This document shows positions 9,149 through 18,320 of a stretch of DNA of 64,000 bases, in pieces. Below the pieces are notes generated by a model that saw only the letters and a list, made by a program, of their open reading frames with translations, was not told where the DNA came from and searched no databases. Position 1 is the first letter of the stretch, and the number at the start of each line of letters is the position of its first letter. The position numbers and the translations under genes are program-made. Source of the stretch: Halobacterium sp. R2-5 (GTDB lineage: Archaea > Halobacteriota > Halobacteria > Halobacteriales > Halobacteriaceae); NCBI RefSeq assembly GCF_011734195.1, contig NZ_JAANTH010000001.1, positions 496,001 through 560,000 on the forward strand. The letters run 5' to 3'.

Positions 9149-9335
9149 CCGGTCGCTCAGCTCGTGGCAGTGAACGTCGTCGCTCGGGTTCTCCGTAGCT
9201 CCGCGTACGCCGACACGAGCACGTGCGGGCTGTCGAGGACGCATCGTCCATCGGACCGTGCGAGTCCCATCACAGTCGTTCACCGCGACAGCCACCAGAC
9301 TACCGCACTGGCGACCGCAGAAAAGTGGAGCGCGC

Positions 9336-10781
9336 TCAGCAGCCGTTCCCAGTGACCGTGTTGTTCTGGGCGCCGAGGCGCTGGACGATTCCGTGGTGGT
9401 CGTTCCCGCAGACCGTGTTGTTCTCCGCGACGTTACCAGTGGATCCGCGGAGGTCGAGGCCGTCGTCGCCGTTCCCGCGGGCGGTGTTCTCGACGGCCGT
9501 GCTGTTGTGGACGCCCCGGAAGTAGAGGCCGTCGTCGCCGTTGTCCGAGAGGACGTTCGACGCCACGACGACGTCCGTGGAGTTCTGCACGTCGAGGCCG
9601 TCGTCACCGCTCCCGCGGGCGGTGTTGTTCGCGAACTCGTTCCCGGCGCCGACCGCGTAGACGCCGTCGTCGGTGCTGTTCAGCAGGTCGTTGCCGGTGA
9701 CGGTGTTGTGCGAGGCGTTCGCGACGGCGACGCCGTCGTCCCGGCTCGCGGTCACGTCGTTGCCGCGGACGGTGACGTTCGACGTCTGGGCGACCCGGAC
9801 GCCGTCGTCGGTGTCGGTGATGCTGTTCCCGCTGACTGTCGCTGGCGTCGTCTCCGCGAGCAGGACGCCGGGGCCGGTGGCGCCCGCGAGCGTGTTGTTC
9901 ACCACGCGGTTCTCCGCGTCGCGTCGCGCGTCCTCGAACAGCGCGGTCAGCGCCTCCGCGTCGTAGTGTGCCCACGACGCGTCGAGGAACTCGGGCCGCG
10001 CGGTCGACGCGCTCGGTTCGCCCACGACCTCGACCGCGGAGCCGGTCACCGCTTCGACGTCGTTGCCGCGGACGGTGACGTCTCCGGACTCCGCGACGGC
10101 GATACCACCGACGCTCCCGCTCACAGTGTTGTCCGCGACGGTGACCGTCCGGGCGGCGCTCACGCGGACGGCGCTGCCGCCCGCGTCGACGACGTCGTTG
10201 GCGACGACTTCGGTCTCGTCGCTGCTCACGGCGATTCCGGTGCCCGTGACGTTCTCGACGTGGTTGCCCACGACGACGCTTCCGTCGCTCTCGCCGGTCA
10301 CGCTGACGCCGGTGGTGCTGTCCGCGACGTCGTTCTCGCGAACGAAGACGCCCGTGCTGTCGTCCAGGGCGACGCCGACGACGGCGGCGTTCTCGACGCT
10401 GGCGCCGTAGACCCCGCCGCCGGTCACGTCGCGCAGCGAGACGCCGGTCTCCCAGTCGGTGAGCGTGACGTTCCTGACGGTGACCCGCTCGACGCCGGAC
10501 GCGACGAACGCCGCGCCGGAGCCGTTGCCGGCGACGGTGTGGCCGTTCGCGTAGATCGTGACGTAGTCGGCGGTCACCCGGAAGCAGTCCCCGGCGGCGC
10601 TCTCGACGTCCGAAGCGAGCGTGTACGTCCCGGGTTCGTCGATGGTCTGGCAGGACGCGAGCTCGGTCGTCGCCGTCGACGCGTCGGTCGCCGTCCCGGC
10701 GGCAGCCCCCGACGTGACTGCGGCGAGCGCGACGAGCGCGACGAGCGCGGTGGCGACGATGTGGTTATCAGTTGGTTGCAT
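9336..10781 (-). CDS. Secreted NosD-type right-handed parallel beta-helix protein
   Basis: 481 residues. The N-terminal hydrophobic segment HIVATALVALVALAAV ending near ASG is a Sec signal peptide. From about residue 75 to the end there are roughly 17 short repeats of the type VTVRGNDVEAV / NTVTGNDLLNS, the NosD / pectate-lyase-like rungs of a right-handed beta-helix. Cys residues cluster at the end (TVCGND, TGNGC). Such helices bind or cleave polysaccharide; no catalytic residues can be assigned by eye. The start MQPTDNHIV is preferred because it begins the signal peptide and is 30 nt downstream of a TTACAAT element at about 10812. There is no clear operon partner. Confidence 0.85.
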   Translation of the reverse strand: MQPTDNHIVATALVALVALAAVTSGAAAGTATDASTATTELASCQTIDEPGTYTLASDVESAAGDCFRVTADYVTIYANGHTVAGNGSGAAFVASGVERVTVRNVTLTDWETGVSLRDVTGGGVYGASVENAAVVGVALDDSTGVFVRENDVADSTTGVSVTGESDGSVVVGNHVENVTGTGIAVSSDETEVVANDVVDAGGSAVRVSAARTVTVADNTVSGSVGGIAVAESGDVTVRGNDVEAVTGSAVEVVGEPSASTARPEFLDASWAHYDAEALTALFEDARRDAENRVVNNTLAGATGPGVLLAETTPATVSGNSITDTDDGVRVAQTSNVTVRGNDVTASRDDGVAVANASHNTVTGNDLLNSTDDGVYAVGAGNEFANNTARGSGDDGLDVQNSTDVVVASNVLSDNGDDGLYFRGVHNSTAVENTARGNGDDGLDLRGSTGNVAENNTVCGNDHHGIVQRLGAQNNTVTGNGC

Positions 10782-11250
10782 GCTCGTCGCCAAACGAAGC
10801 CGCGTGACCCCATTGTAAGGCAGACCTTTCGTACGCAAACCGAAGCTTCTGCGAGCCGCGAGCGACCGCCCGGCCGAACCACTGCGCGCCCGCGAACGAC
10901 TACTCGTCGCCGGAAACCCCTAGACAGCGCGGCGACACCCGGCGATAGAACGCTCGGCTTACTTCGCGCCCCGCGCCTAACGCCGACGTAACGCGCTCGT
11001 AGCGGTCGGCTATTCGCCGTCACGCTCTGTGAACGCTCGCGGCCGCCGAGAGCGGTCGTTCCGCGACTCGCGTTCCGCCGACGCGCAGCCCGGCGCTCGC
11101 GGTCGGTGCACGACGGCCGAGCGCGCCGCACGCACCCGCTATCCACCGCCTAACAATGGCCGGTGCCCCCCACGGTCCGGGCAGACTGATGGCCGAACAC
11201 GGACGCCGCCGACTGACACGTGACCGCTGCAGCGTACTGGAGGAGCCGTG
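10782..11250. other. Intergenic region with divergent promoters
   Basis: 469 bp without a supported gene. At the left edge a minus-strand CTTACAAT (10812-10819) is placed as a promoter for the beta-helix gene. GGCTTAC occurs at about 10945, CCTAACAATGG at about 11150, and a strong GGAGGAG (11239-11245) precedes the DUF1616 gene. No RNA gene or repeat was seen. Confidence 0.5.
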
Positions 11251-12249
11251 ATGGCCGGGAACCGGACCGCCAGCCGCGACGCGGGCCCCGCCGCGACGTT
11301 CGGGGACCTCGTCGTCGCCTCCGGGTACGCGCTCGTCGCGGGTGTCGCGCTCCTCACGGGCATGGTGTACGGCCCGCTGCGCGTACTCGTCGCCGCGCCG
11401 CTGCTCGGCTTCCTGCCGGGGTACGCGCTCGTCGCCGCGCTGTTCCCCGCGCGTAGCGTGACCGAGCGCGACAGCCCGCGGAGCCGCTGGGTGCGCGGCC
11501 CGAGCGCGGTCGAGCGGTTCAGCCTCGCGGTCGCCACGTCGCTCGTCCTGCTCGTGCTCGCCGGGATCGTCGTCTCCGTCGCCGGCGCGCCGTTCGACGA
11601 ACTCACGCTCGTCGCCACCGTCGTCGCCCTCGTCGTCCTGGGCTCGGTGCTGGCCGCGTTCTCGCGCCGCAGGACCGCTGCGAGCGACCGCTACGTCGTG
11701 TCCGTCGGTGGGCTGGCGGACGGCGTTCGCGCGCGGGCGGCGGACGCGAGCACGCTCGACGCCGTACTGAACGTCGCGCTCGCCGTCGCCGTCGTCGTCG
11801 CCGCGAGCGCGTTCGCGGTCGGGCTGGCGGCGCCGGACCGCGGGGAGACGGACACGGAGGTCGCGCTGCTCACCCAGCAGGGCGACGAGCTCGTCGCCGG
11901 CAACTACTCCACGACCCTCGAGGCCGGCGCCACCGAGAACGTCACGCTCGCCGTCGAGAACCGCGAGGGCGAGACGACGAACTACACCGCCGTCGCCGTG
12001 CTCGAACGCGTGGACACGAGCGGGAACGACAGCGTCGTGCTCGAACGCTCGGAGCTCGACCGCGTGAGTGTCTCGGCTGCCGACGGCGAGACCGTCCGCC
12101 GGCAGCTCGCGGTCGAGCCGACGACGCTCGGCGAGGACCTCCGTCTGAACGTCTACGTCTACCGGGGCGGCGCGCCCGCCGAGGCGTCCGGCGACACCGC
12201 CTACCGGCACCTCTACCTCTGGGTCGACGTCGAAGAACCCGGGGCGTAG
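11251..12249 (+). CDS. DUF1616 membrane protein
   Basis: 332 residues. Five hydrophobic helices cover the N-terminal half (about 12-34, 38-60, 84-106, 112-130, 168-190). The soluble C-terminal half is a predicted beta-sandwich with sequons (NYST, NVT, NYT), expected outside the cell. The arrangement and the LLGFLPGYALVAALFP segment match DUF1616, a haloarchaeal family found in polysaccharide / glycosylation loci; its function is unknown. GGAGGAG lies 5 nt before the ATG used here; a GTG one codon earlier is possible. It is followed after one base by the hydrolase-like gene, so they are cotranscribed. Confidence 0.85.
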   Translation: MAGNRTASRDAGPAATFGDLVVASGYALVAGVALLTGMVYGPLRVLVAAPLLGFLPGYALVAALFPARSVTERDSPRSRWVRGPSAVERFSLAVATSLVLLVLAGIVVSVAGAPFDELTLVATVVALVVLGSVLAAFSRRRTAASDRYVVSVGGLADGVRARAADASTLDAVLNVALAVAVVVAASAFAVGLAAPDRGETDTEVALLTQQGDELVAGNYSTTLEAGATENVTLAVENREGETTNYTAVAVLERVDTSGNDSVVLERSELDRVSVSAADGETVRRQLAVEPTTLGEDLRLNVYVYRGGAPAEASGDTAYRHLYLWVDVEEPGA

Positions 12250-12250
12250 C

Positions 12251-12829
12251 ATGTGGCCGTGGGAACACGTCGCGTTCGCGTACCTCGCCTTCTCCGCCGC
12301 GAGCCACCTGCTGTGGCGGCGCGCGCCCTCGACGAGCGCCGCCATCGTCGCGGCCGTCGCGGGCGTCCTGCCCGACCTCGTCGACAAGCCGCTGGCGTGG
12401 TGGCTGACGGTCCTGCCTTCCGGGCGGTCGCTCGCGCACTCGCTGCTCGTGATCCTCCCGGTGCTCGCGGTCGTGCTGCTCGCGGGCTGGCTGCTCGACG
12501 AGCGACCGGTCGCCGTCGCGTTCGCCGTCGGCTACCTCACACACCTCGCGGGCGACGTCATTTACCCGCTCGTCGTCAAGGGCGAGTGGCGCACCGGCTT
12601 CCTGCTGTGGCCCGTCGTCCCCGCGCCGGCCGGGTCGGCCGGCGGTGGGCTCCCGCACGTCCAGGAGCTCGTCGACGCGTTCGTGCAGTTCCTCGCGACG
12701 CCGCGGGGCACGCTGTACCTCTTCGCCGACGTCTCGCTGCTCGTGCTCGCGCTCGCGGTCTGGCTGTACGACGGCTACCCGGGCGCGCGCTGGCTCCGGC
12801 CGCGACGGCCGGACACCACTGACGAGTGA
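12251..12829 (+). CDS. YdjM / DUF457-type membrane-bound metal-dependent hydrolase
   Basis: 192 residues and about four hydrophobic helices. The pattern is His7 near the N-terminus (WEHVAFAYLAF), Asp in GVLPDLVDKP, His in GRSLAHSLL and HLAGD in the third helix. This is the spaced His/Asp set of the LexA-regulated inner-membrane hydrolase family (DUF457). Substrate is unknown, though a membrane lipid or polyprenyl substrate is likely for the family. One base separates it from the DUF1616 gene, indicating an operon. Confidence 0.8.
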   Translation: MWPWEHVAFAYLAFSAASHLLWRRAPSTSAAIVAAVAGVLPDLVDKPLAWWLTVLPSGRSLAHSLLVILPVLAVVLLAGWLLDERPVAVAFAVGYLTHLAGDVIYPLVVKGEWRTGFLLWPVVPAPAGSAGGGLPHVQELVDAFVQFLATPRGTLYLFADVSLLVLALAVWLYDGYPGARWLRPRRPDTTDE

Positions 12830-12863
12830 CACGCTCAGCGGCGCTCGAGCCGGTAGTCGGGCT

Positions 12864-12871
12864 ATAACAAT
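12864..12871 (+). promoter_or_regulatory. ATAACAAT promoter-type box
   Basis: Plus-strand GCTATAACAATCC; the box ends exactly 25 nt before the ATG of the oxidoreductase gene at 12897. The preceding bases GGTAGTCGGGCT resemble GGTAGGCGGGAG before the box at 23699-23706. Confidence 0.6.
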
Positions 12872-12896
12872 CCGCCGATAGGGTGACCTTCCGGCG

Positions 12897-14021
12897 ATGG
12901 CACTGCGAACAGCTGTGGTCGGCGGCGGCACTGTCTCCGGCGTCCACCTCAACGGACTCACGCACAACCCGCGAACCGAACTCGTCGCCGTCTGTGACAC
13001 CGACGAGGACCGCGCCCGCGAGATGGCCGAGAACTACGACGCCGACCCCTACTTCGACATCGAGGCGATGCTCGCGGACGCCGACCTCGACTGGGTCCAC
13101 ATCTGCACGCCCGTCCAGACGCACCTCCCGCTCGCGAAGCTCGTCATCGAGGCCGGCATCCCCGTCCAGATCGAGAAACCCATCACGGAGACCTACGAGG
13201 AGTTCGAGGAGCTCGCCGCGCACGCCGAGCGCCACGGCGTCACCGTCTCCGAGAAGCACAACCACAACTTCGACCCCGTTGTGCGGGCGGCGATGGAGCA
13301 GAAGCGCAACGGCGAGCTCGGGGCGGTTCGCGGCGTCGACGTCATCTACACGGGCTGCAGCCGACCGGACGACCCGAACCGCGGCCCGTGGAGCCTGGAG
13401 CTCGCGGGCGGCGAGTTCGAGGAGGGCATCCCGCACCCCATCTATATGACGCTGCGCGCCGGCGGCTTCCCGCGCAGCGAGGAGGCCGTGACCGCGACGA
13501 CGGCGCTGTTCGACGACTACGAGAAGGACTTCTCGTACGACGGCACGCAGCTCCAGTACGTCACGGACGACGGCGTGCTCTGCACGACGAAGATTCTCGG
13601 CGGCACGCGGCCCGTCCGCGAGCTCGTCGTCCACGGCGAGGAGAAGTCCCTCACCGCGGACCTCATCTCCCAGACGCTCGTCGAGCACGACCGCGACTAC
13701 AAGGCCTCCGCCGCGGCGAAAGCCCTCAACAACATCGACCAGGCCGACGACCGGCTCACGGGCACCGTCGCGAACGCCCGGTCCGTGCTCAAGCGCAAGC
13801 GCAACGACGACTGGGACACGCTCCGCCTGCTGAACGCCCACTACTACCAGAACGACGCGGAGTCGCGCGCGCTCGAAGCCGGCGCACCCGAGCGGATGCC
13901 CGTCCCGCTGGAGGAGTCCCGGTGGACGATGTACCTGATGTCCGCCGTCCGGGACGCCGCCGAGCGGGCCGCCGCGACCGGCGACGAACTCGAACCCGCG
14001 ATCGAGCAGGACGCGGAGTAG
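12897..14021 (+). CDS. Gfo/Idh/MocA family sugar dehydrogenase
   Basis: 374 residues. The N-terminal Rossmann domain (1-125) opens with VVGGGTVSGVHLNGL and contains the family's EKP motif (QIEKPITET) that contacts nicotinamide and substrate. The C-terminal alpha/beta domain (130-360) carries GGEFEEGIPHPIY, where the conserved catalytic His is expected. It should oxidise or reduce a sugar or sugar nucleotide with NAD(P). It is the first gene after a well-placed ATAACAAT box and is followed 9 nt later by a ParB-fold protein gene. It is diverged from the second family member at 29693, which belongs to the WbpB-like set. Confidence 0.87.
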   Translation: MALRTAVVGGGTVSGVHLNGLTHNPRTELVAVCDTDEDRAREMAENYDADPYFDIEAMLADADLDWVHICTPVQTHLPLAKLVIEAGIPVQIEKPITETYEEFEELAAHAERHGVTVSEKHNHNFDPVVRAAMEQKRNGELGAVRGVDVIYTGCSRPDDPNRGPWSLELAGGEFEEGIPHPIYMTLRAGGFPRSEEAVTATTALFDDYEKDFSYDGTQLQYVTDDGVLCTTKILGGTRPVRELVVHGEEKSLTADLISQTLVEHDRDYKASAAAKALNNIDQADDRLTGTVANARSVLKRKRNDDWDTLRLLNAHYYQNDAESRALEAGAPERMPVPLEESRWTMYLMSAVRDAAERAAATGDELEPAIEQDAE

Positions 14022-14030
14022 CTCTCACCG

Positions 14031-14843
14031 ATGGTCGACACCAGCCCGACGGGGACGCTGGACACGTTGGTCCGCGGCGCCGGCCAGCACCTCGTCGAGA
14101 CGCGGCCGGAACTCGAACGCGTGCTGCTGCGGGCGCGGGACGGCTACGCCCGCACGTACGTCTGGGCGCGCAGCGTCGCGAACCGCGTCCGGTACGACGC
14201 GCCGCCGGACCCCTACCGGATGGTGCCCATCGACCCGTCCGAGGTCCGGCACGTCGCGGCGTTCTCGCCGCCGAAGTTCCGGCGCGCGGGCCGCGTCGCG
14301 GGCGGCGACTGGGACCGCACCGAGGAGCGCTTCGAGGACCTCGACGTCTACCGCGCCTACGAGGCGCACTTCGAGAACGGCGTGCCCTGGGCGGAGACCG
14401 AGTTCTTCGACCGCGTCGTCGCCGAACTCGAAGCGGGCGCCGAGCAGTGGGGGTGTACGACGCGCGCGGAGTTCGAGGCGCGCTGCCGCCGCCTCGACGA
14501 GCTCTACGAGACCATCGCCGAGGACGGCTACTACACGCAGGAACAGCTCATGGCGTCGAACACGGACGACCCGATCAAGCGCCAGAACGCCCTGAAGACC
14601 GAGCGCCTCAAGGACGAGATCGCGGTCCACGTCGGCCGCGACGGCGAACTGCTCTTCGAGGACGGCCGCAACCGGCTCTCCATCGTGAAGCTCCTCGGCC
14701 TCGACAGCGTCCCCGTCCGGGTGCTGTGTCGCCACGCGGAGTGGCAGGCCGTCCGGGACGCGTACGTCAACGGCGACCCGGAAGCCGCCGCCTACGCGGA
14801 CCACCCGGACCTCGCCGCGCTGGAGTTCGGGAGCGAGGCCTGA
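14031..14843 (+). CDS. ParB / Srx-fold protein of a polysaccharide locus
   Basis: 270 residues. The N-terminal two thirds are unique and rich in Arg/Glu. The C-terminal part (about 175-250) contains RLKDEIAVHVGRDGELLFED and GRNRLSIVKLLGLDSVPV, the strand-turn-helix pattern of ParB/sulfiredoxin-fold proteins. In that fold the segment binds a nucleotide or phosphate. There is no HTH of chromosome-partition ParB proteins, so a partition role is unlikely. It is between a sugar dehydrogenase and a GNAT acyltransferase, so an enzymatic or kinase-like part in surface-sugar modification is plausible. Function is unknown. Confidence 0.65.
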   Translation: MVDTSPTGTLDTLVRGAGQHLVETRPELERVLLRARDGYARTYVWARSVANRVRYDAPPDPYRMVPIDPSEVRHVAAFSPPKFRRAGRVAGGDWDRTEERFEDLDVYRAYEAHFENGVPWAETEFFDRVVAELEAGAEQWGCTTRAEFEARCRRLDELYETIAEDGYYTQEQLMASNTDDPIKRQNALKTERLKDEIAVHVGRDGELLFEDGRNRLSIVKLLGLDSVPVRVLCRHAEWQAVRDAYVNGDPEAAAYADHPDLAALEFGSEA

Positions 14844-14908
14844 CCCCGACCCAGCCCTCGAAAAGGTGTGACTACCAATAGGCGTCCGCGCCCTCTCAGT
14901 GGGTAGCC

Positions 14909-16021
14909 TTGCCCCCGGAACTACACCAACACACTGACGACGAGTACGAGGTCCGCGCCTACCAGCCGTCGGACCGCTTCGCGTTCCTCGACCTCTACGA
15001 GGACGTCTGGGGCCGGCGGCGCTCCCCGCAGTGGTTCCACTGGCGCTTCGAGCGCGCGCCGTACGCCGACGGCGTGCCGATGGTCGTCGTCGAGGGCGAC
15101 GACGGCCTGGTCGGCGCGGAGCCGTGTCTCCCGTTCCGCGTCGGTGCGGACGGCGTATCGTCGCTGGCGTACCAGCCCGCGGACTGGATCGTCCACCCCG
15201 ACCACCGCCGGCAGGGCGTGTTCACGCGGATGACCGAGCGCCTGCTCGAGGACCCGCCCGGCGGCCAGCCGCGGCTCTACTTCAACTTCCCGAACGACAA
15301 GCTGCTGCCCGGCCTGCAGCGCTTCGACTGGCGGGTCGCCGGCTCGCTGCCCACGGAGTTCCGCGTGCAGCGCGCGAGCAGCCTGCTCGCCGCGCGCTCC
15401 TCGCTCCCGCGCAGCGCCAGCCGCGTCGCCGACGTCGCCACGCGCGGCTACTGCCGGCTCAGCGACGCGCGGCGGCAGATCCCCGACGTCGCGGTCGAGC
15501 GCCACGACGGCGTGCCCGCGGCCTCGCTCGCGCGGCTCTACCGCCGAGACATCCCGGACGTCGTCCACGTCGTCCGCGACCGGCAGTTCTACGCGTGGCG
15601 CTTCGAGAACCCGCGCTGGGAGACCACGACGTACGCCGCGCGCCGGAACGGTCGGCTCGTCGCGAGCCTCGTCGTCTGCACGGAAGAATCGGGCGGCGTC
15701 CGGGTGGCGTCGCTGTTGGACGCGCTCCCGCTGACGGACGGCGACAGCGACGTGGCGGCGGCGCTCGTCGCGGCCGCCGTCGAGGACAACGCGGACGCCG
15801 ACGTCGTGCGCGCCGGTCCCGCGGGGCTCCCGACGGCCGCGTTGCGCGCGAACGGTTTCCGGCCGGACGACTCGCTGCCGCTCTCGCCTTTTTCCGAGCA
15901 CACGACGCTCGCCACGCGCCCCGGGAACGCCGACGACCCGGACGCGTGGCGGCTCCGCGGCCACCGCCTCGACGCCGTCGAGGACTGGGAGCTCTCGCTC
16001 GGCGACCGGGACATCGCGTGA
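14909..16021 (+). CDS. GNAT-type N-acyltransferase
   Basis: 370 residues with a TTG start (no ATG/GTG nearby gives the conserved N-terminus YEVRAYQPSDRFAFLDLY). A GNAT acetyl-CoA fold occupies about 10-160, with the pyrophosphate loop VHPDHRRQGVFTRM. The second half looks like a degenerate second GNAT domain (DRQFYAWRFENPRW), as in two-domain acyltransferases of capsule clusters. Predicted to acylate a sugar amine or similar group. CTACCAAT at 14872-14879 is a weak relative of the ATAACAAT box, 29 nt upstream. Its TGA abuts the stop of the convergent ATP-grasp gene with no base between. Confidence 0.8.
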   Translation: MPPELHQHTDDEYEVRAYQPSDRFAFLDLYEDVWGRRRSPQWFHWRFERAPYADGVPMVVVEGDDGLVGAEPCLPFRVGADGVSSLAYQPADWIVHPDHRRQGVFTRMTERLLEDPPGGQPRLYFNFPNDKLLPGLQRFDWRVAGSLPTEFRVQRASSLLAARSSLPRSASRVADVATRGYCRLSDARRQIPDVAVERHDGVPAASLARLYRRDIPDVVHVVRDRQFYAWRFENPRWETTTYAARRNGRLVASLVVCTEESGGVRVASLLDALPLTDGDSDVAAALVAAAVEDNADADVVRAGPAGLPTAALRANGFRPDDSLPLSPFSEHTTLATRPGNADDPDAWRLRGHRLDAVEDWELSLGDRDIA

Positions 16022-17209
16022 CTAGTTGCCGAGCACGGAGCGCACGCCGGCGAGGAACGGCCCGGGGTCGTCGGCCGCGAAGTAGTCGAAGTGGGGGTCG
16101 GAGACGCACGAAGCGGCGAGCTCCCAGACGGTGCCGGGGACCGACGGCCGCTCGACGTGCGGCGAGGAGTCCGTGAACACGCTCGCGAGGTAGCCGAGCT
16201 CGCCGTGGAGCAGGTGACAGCCGACGTCGAGGTCGTAGCCGTTCCGAATCTCGCCGGCGCGGCCCGCGGCCTGCAGCCAGTACGCCCACGGGAAGTCCGC
16301 GCCCGCCCGCACCGCCAGCGGGAGCGACTGCCAGAGCCGGGGGTTGATCTCCGTGAGGACGTACTCGCCGGTGCGCGCGTCCCGCATGTACTCGATGCAC
16401 GCGAGCCCGTGCCAGTCCAGCTCCGCGAGCAGGTCGCGGGCGACGCGGCCGAGGTCCTCGTCGTACATCGACTGGCGGTAGACGCCGCCGCCGCCCGTGT
16501 AGGAGTTGCCGCGGATCTGCTCGTGCTGGAACGTCAACAGCGGCTCGCCGTGGTCGTACAGCGCGCCGACGAGGTACTCGCCGTCCTTCGGGATGAACTC
16601 CTGGACGATGGGGTCGTGGCCCATTTTGCGGCGGATCTCGGCGGTCGAGGGCGGATTCTTCCCGTCCACGTGCACGAGGTCTTTCACCACGCCCATGTCG
16701 TCGGGGCCGAGGTCGTCGATGTAGGCGTCGGCGAGGACGTTGTACCGGGACTTCACGAGCGCGGCGTCCTCCCAGTCCTCGACCGCGGACAGCAGCCGCG
16801 TCTCCGGCACCGGGACGCCCGCGGCCTCGGCGGCCTCCGCGAGCTTCAGGCGGTCGAAGACGCGCTCCAGTTTCGCCGTCGACGGCACGGGCAGGGAGAC
16901 GTGTTCGGCGAACTCCTCGTAGTGCCGCGAGAGCAGGTAGGCGTCCTCCGGTCGCACCGGCATCACCGTCGCGACGTTCTCGCGGGCGGCGAGGTCGAGG
17001 AGCGCGTCTCGGTACGCCAGCAGCCCCTCGCGGGGCGGCGGCAGCGAGACGGACTCCGCACAGTACCTGGAGGCGGCCGCCGGGACGTGGTCCTTCTCCG
17101 AGGCGACGACCGTACCGATACCGCGGCGGGCGAGCGAGCGGACGACGTCGTAGCTCGCTGCCTCCTTGCCGGTGGGGACCAGCGCGCGGTCGGCGGACGT
17201 CAAGCTCAT
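16022..17209 (-). CDS. ATP-grasp ligase (carboxylate-amine ligase type)
   Basis: 395 residues. Rossmann-like N-terminal domain (1-110), then an ATP-grasp fold (115-320) with VKSRYN (ATP-binding Lys), IVQEFIPKDGEYLVGAL, the HEQIRGNSYTGGGG loop and a metal-binding TEINPRLWQS. This type joins an amino group to an acyl phosphate, so it could add an amino acid to a uronic acid or sugar. It pairs logically with the uronate pathway in the same locus. TACTCGGAGTA, a perfect 11-bp palindrome, lies about 40 nt upstream (17250-17260). It is convergent with the GNAT gene, with abutting stops. Confidence 0.85.
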   Translation of the reverse strand: MSLTSADRALVPTGKEAASYDVVRSLARRGIGTVVASEKDHVPAAASRYCAESVSLPPPREGLLAYRDALLDLAARENVATVMPVRPEDAYLLSRHYEEFAEHVSLPVPSTAKLERVFDRLKLAEAAEAAGVPVPETRLLSAVEDWEDAALVKSRYNVLADAYIDDLGPDDMGVVKDLVHVDGKNPPSTAEIRRKMGHDPIVQEFIPKDGEYLVGALYDHGEPLLTFQHEQIRGNSYTGGGGVYRQSMYDEDLGRVARDLLAELDWHGLACIEYMRDARTGEYVLTEINPRLWQSLPLAVRAGADFPWAYWLQAAGRAGEIRNGYDLDVGCHLLHGELGYLASVFTDSSPHVERPSVPGTVWELAASCVSDPHFDYFAADDPGPFLAGVRSVLGN

Positions 17210-17249
17210 ACCTCTCCTGCGTCCGCCGTCGGCTTCAGTACTAACACCG

Positions 17250-17260
17250 TACTCGGAGTA
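17250..17260. promoter_or_regulatory. TACTC-G-GAGTA palindrome
   Basis: Perfect 11-bp inverted repeat 40 nt upstream of the ATP-grasp gene. It contains the half sites TACT and GAGTA used by TrmB-family sugar regulators, but the spacing is shorter than the 7-8 nt usually described, so the assignment is weak. Confidence 0.3.
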
Positions 17261-17288
17261 AGCAGGGATTTCCGGCGCGCTGGTCCCG

Positions 17289-18260
17289 TCACCGAACCGG
17301 GACGGCGCGCTCGACGAGGTCGCGGAGGCCGTCGCGGAGCGCGACCTCCGCCTCGAAGCCGAGCTGGCGGCGCGCCCGCGAGACGTCGGCCTCGCTGCGG
17401 TCGATGTCGCCGGGGCGGGCCTCCGCGTGCGTGACCTCGGACGACGAGTCGGTGACGTCCCGGATGAGGTCAGCGAGCTCGCGGATGGAGATGCTGTCGC
17501 CGGTGCCGACGTTGTACGCGCGGCCGACGCTGTCGGTGGTGGCGGCCGCGAGGTTCGCGCGCACCACGTCCGAGACGTGCACGAAGTCCCGGGTCTGTTC
17601 GCCGTCGCCGTCGACGGTGAGCGGCTGGCCGGACTGGGCCTGTTCGAGGAACGTGCTGATGACGCCGCTGTACTCGCCCGCGGACTGCCGCGGCCCGTAG
17701 ACGTTGAAGTACCGGAGCGCCACCGTGTCGAGGCCGTAGAGGTCGTGGTAGAGCCGCGTGTAGTGGTCGAGCGCGAGCTTGTCGACCCCGTACGGCGAGG
17801 TGGGCTGCTTCGGGTCGCCCTCGTGGACGGGGACGTCGACGGGGTCGCCGTAGATGCCGACGCTGGACGCGGCGACCACGCGGGCGTCCTCGCGGCGCGC
17901 GGCTTCGAGGACGTTCAGCGTCGCGACGACGTTCGCCTCGTTGCTGTCGGTCGGCCGGTCGACGGACTCCGGGACGCTCACGAGCCCGGCCTCGTGGAAC
18001 ACCACGTCCACCCCGTCCATCGCCTCGTCGACCGCGTCGGCGTCGCGCACGTCGCCCTCGACGACCGTCGCGCCGTCCGGGACGTTCTCGTGGCGCCCCG
18101 AGGAGAAGTTGTCGAGCACGCGGACGTCGCTGTCGTCGACGAGCGCGTCCGCGATGTGGCTGCCGACGAACCCCGCGCCGCCGGTGACGAGCACGGTGTC
18201 GCCGGCGAGCGCGGCCGCGTCTGTCGGTGATTCGGTCTGTCGCCGTCGGGGTGGCGTCAT
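17289..18260 (-). CDS. NAD-dependent sugar epimerase/dehydratase (GalE-like)
   Basis: 323 residues, extended SDR family. NAD-binding loop TVLVTGGAGFVGSHIADAL (about 19-37), DNFSSGRHENVP with the acidic residue selecting NAD, catalytic Ser in AASSVGIYG and the YxxxK pair in SPYGVDKLALDHY. Closest in pattern to UDP-glucose / UDP-N-acetylglucosamine 4-epimerases. The start MTPPRRRQ is chosen because the ATAACAAT box ends exactly 25 nt before it; a start further upstream would put that box inside the coding sequence. It probably supplies UDP-Gal or UDP-GalNAc for the glycan. Confidence 0.9.
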   Translation of the reverse strand: MTPPRRRQTESPTDAAALAGDTVLVTGGAGFVGSHIADALVDDSDVRVLDNFSSGRHENVPDGATVVEGDVRDADAVDEAMDGVDVVFHEAGLVSVPESVDRPTDSNEANVVATLNVLEAARREDARVVAASSVGIYGDPVDVPVHEGDPKQPTSPYGVDKLALDHYTRLYHDLYGLDTVALRYFNVYGPRQSAGEYSGVISTFLEQAQSGQPLTVDGDGEQTRDFVHVSDVVRANLAAATTDSVGRAYNVGTGDSISIRELADLIRDVTDSSSEVTHAEARPGDIDRSEADVSRARRQLGFEAEVALRDGLRDLVERAVPVR

Positions 18261-18285
18261 ACTCCACGCGTCGGGGAACGCGTGG

Positions 18286-18293
18286 ATTGTTAT
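18286..18293 (-). promoter_or_regulatory. ATAACAAT promoter-type box
   Basis: Minus-strand CATAACAATCC ending 25 nt before the ATG of the epimerase gene. This is the same spacing as at 12864-12871, including the CC that follows. Confidence 0.6.
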
Positions 18294-18320
18294 GAAGCGC
18301 ATACGGCGGACACGGCGGGG

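Noticed and set aside
14031-14843. Considered annotation as a plasmid or chromosome partition ParB
   Set aside because: No HTH domain, no ParA gene nearby, and a carbohydrate-locus setting.
17250-17260. Considered calling a TrmB site
   Set aside because: The TACT...GAGTA half sites are only 2 bases apart instead of the usual 7-8, so only a generic palindrome is reported.
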